Of a stretch of 5,259 bases of DNA, positions 4,366 to 5,259 are shown piece after piece; the first letter of the stretch is position 1, and every line of letters starts with the position of its first letter. The stretch lies in NCBI GenBank assembly GCA_009665115.1, contig WJXE01000140.1, positions 1 through 5,259 on the forward strand, in the 5' to 3' direction. The DNA is from Nitrosopumilales archaeon (lineage in GTDB: Archaea; Thermoproteota; Nitrososphaeria; Nitrososphaerales; Nitrososphaeraceae). The notes beneath the pieces were generated by a model. That model made no database searches. It saw nothing but the letters and a program-made list of their open reading frames with translations, and was not told where the DNA came from. The position numbers and the translations under genes were made by a program.

Positions 4366-5259
4366 ATGAAAACAAAAGGCGCTGACTTCATCTGGTTTGA
4401 TGGCAAAATTGTAAAATGGGAAGAAGCGACCGTTCCAGTTACTACTCACGCTCTACACTATGGAACTTCAGTTTTTGAGGGCATTCGTGCATATTCATCA
4501 AAAAATAATCTTCATGTATTTAGACTGAGAGAGCATATGGACAGACTCCGTCACTCGGCTGCGGTCTATTCCATTGCAATGAATTATTCAGCAAAGGAAC
4601 TAGAGGAGGCAACTATAGAGTTATTGAAAAAAAATCGGATGAAAGAATCATGCTATATCCGACCGTTAGCATTTGTAGGACAGCACGGTATCGATTTGAA
4701 TGTAACAAGGGATTCACCTACGCATGTTGTGCTAATAGTATTCCCATTTGCTAAGTATTTTAAAGTAGAAGGCATTAGTGCCTGTATTTCTTCATGGCGC
4801 AGAATTCATGATTCTTCCACACCGCCAATGGCAAAAGCTGCTGGGAACTATCTTAATTCAGTACTTGCAACTCAAGAGAGCAATAGGAACGGCTATGACG
4901 AATCGGTGATGCTGGACAGAGATGGGAATGTGAGTGAAGCGTCCGGTGAGAATATCTTCATGGTCAGAAGCAACAAAATATATACACCATATATTGCCGG
5001 ATCTGCCTTAGAAGGTATTACACGTGACACGGCAATAGCCATAGCAAAGAATCTGGGATATGAGCTAATGGAGCGTCCCATTTCTCGCACCGAACTATAC
5101 ATGGCATCGGAGCTGTTTCTAACAGGGACTGCAGCCGAAATTGTAGCTATAATCGATATTGATGGTCGCGTAGTAGGTGATGGTAAGGAGGGTCCTGTAA
5201 CCAGTAGAATTCGTACTACCTATTCAAAAATCGTAACCGCAGAGCTCGCAGAGTACACC
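4366..5259 (+). CDS. ilvE: Branched-chain amino acid aminotransferase, 3' end cut by window edge
   Basis: This PLP-dependent fold-type IV transaminase interconverts valine, leucine or isoleucine and their 2-oxo acids with glutamate/2-oxoglutarate, the last step of branched-chain amino acid synthesis. The frame is open for 298 codons to the window edge. The family is usually about 300-310 residues, so only a few codons and the stop are missing. The opening DFIWFDGKIVKWEEA and ALHYGTSVFEGIRAY (29-43) are typical of IlvE. YIRPLAFVG lies at 97-105. The PLP-binding lysine is K157 within PMAKAAGNYLNS (154-165). EASGENIF (191-198), LEGITRDT (215-222) and LTGTAAEI (252-259) form the rest of the cofactor and phosphate-binding signatures. 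D-amino acid transaminase and aminodeoxychorismate lyase share the fold, but the HYGTSVFEGIRAY and GTAAE motifs favour IlvE. The ATG at 4366 is the natural family start and sits 27 bases from a TATA-like box. Confidence 0.94.
   Translation, partial: MKTKGADFIWFDGKIVKWEEATVPVTTHALHYGTSVFEGIRAYSSKNNLHVFRLREHMDRLRHSAAVYSIAMNYSAKELEEATIELLKKNRMKESCYIRPLAFVGQHGIDLNVTRDSPTHVVLIVFPFAKYFKVEGISACISSWRRIHDSSTPPMAKAAGNYLNSVLATQESNRNGYDESVMLDRDGNVSEASGENIFMVRSNKIYTPYIAGSALEGITRDTAIAIAKNLGYELMERPISRTELYMASELFLTGTAAEIVAIIDIDGRVVGDGKEGPVTSRIRTTYSKIVTAELAEYT

Noticed and set aside
4264..4449. 61-codon minus-strand frame across the ilvE start
   Set aside because: It covers the ilvE promoter and N-terminus, and its peptide has no family features.
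4893..5102. 69-codon minus-strand frame inside ilvE
   Set aside because: It is antisense to the cofactor-binding part of a clear aminotransferase.
1..5259. CRISPR array, insertion sequence or rRNA gene
   Set aside because: No regularly spaced repeats, transposase motif, terminal inverted repeats or rRNA signature were found on either strand.

Overview
The window looks archaeal, probably from the Thaumarchaeota (Nitrososphaeria). It carries an Alba chromatin protein, a Bax1 (DUF790) repair nuclease preceded by the first part of an archaeal XPB helicase, and a tRNA gene with no encoded CCA. Several genes have an A/T-rich TATA-like box about 25 to 30 bases before the start codon, which fits leaderless archaeal transcripts. 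The small protein at the left and the nucleotidyltransferase-like protein resemble thaumarchaeal conserved hypotheticals from memory; no search was run. Base composition is moderately AT-rich and genus cannot be told.

Layout, left to right. Positions 1-370 hold no convincing gene. A 104-residue conserved-type hypothetical protein lies on the minus strand (371-685, TTG start). A 215-base gap follows. A 54-codon reading frame at 901-1065 matches the N-terminal domain of archaeal XPB but stops before any helicase motif. Then come a complete bax1 gene (1120-2970), tRNA-Pro(CGG) (3122-3195), alba (3297-3617) with a T-rich terminator, a nucleotidyltransferase-fold protein of unknown substrate (3673-4323), and ilvE, a branched-chain amino acid aminotransferase (4366 to the window edge, lacking only its last few codons). 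Everything except the left-hand gene is on the plus strand.

The genes to the right of bax1 look like separately promoted housekeeping genes, not one pathway. The point of greatest interest is the xpb-bax1 locus. XPB and Bax1 normally work as a helicase-nuclease pair from adjacent genes. Here the promoter-like box and the first domain of XPB remain, the helicase body is missing, and Bax1 keeps its nuclease motifs. This is either a real deletion that left an orphan Bax1, or an assembly artefact.
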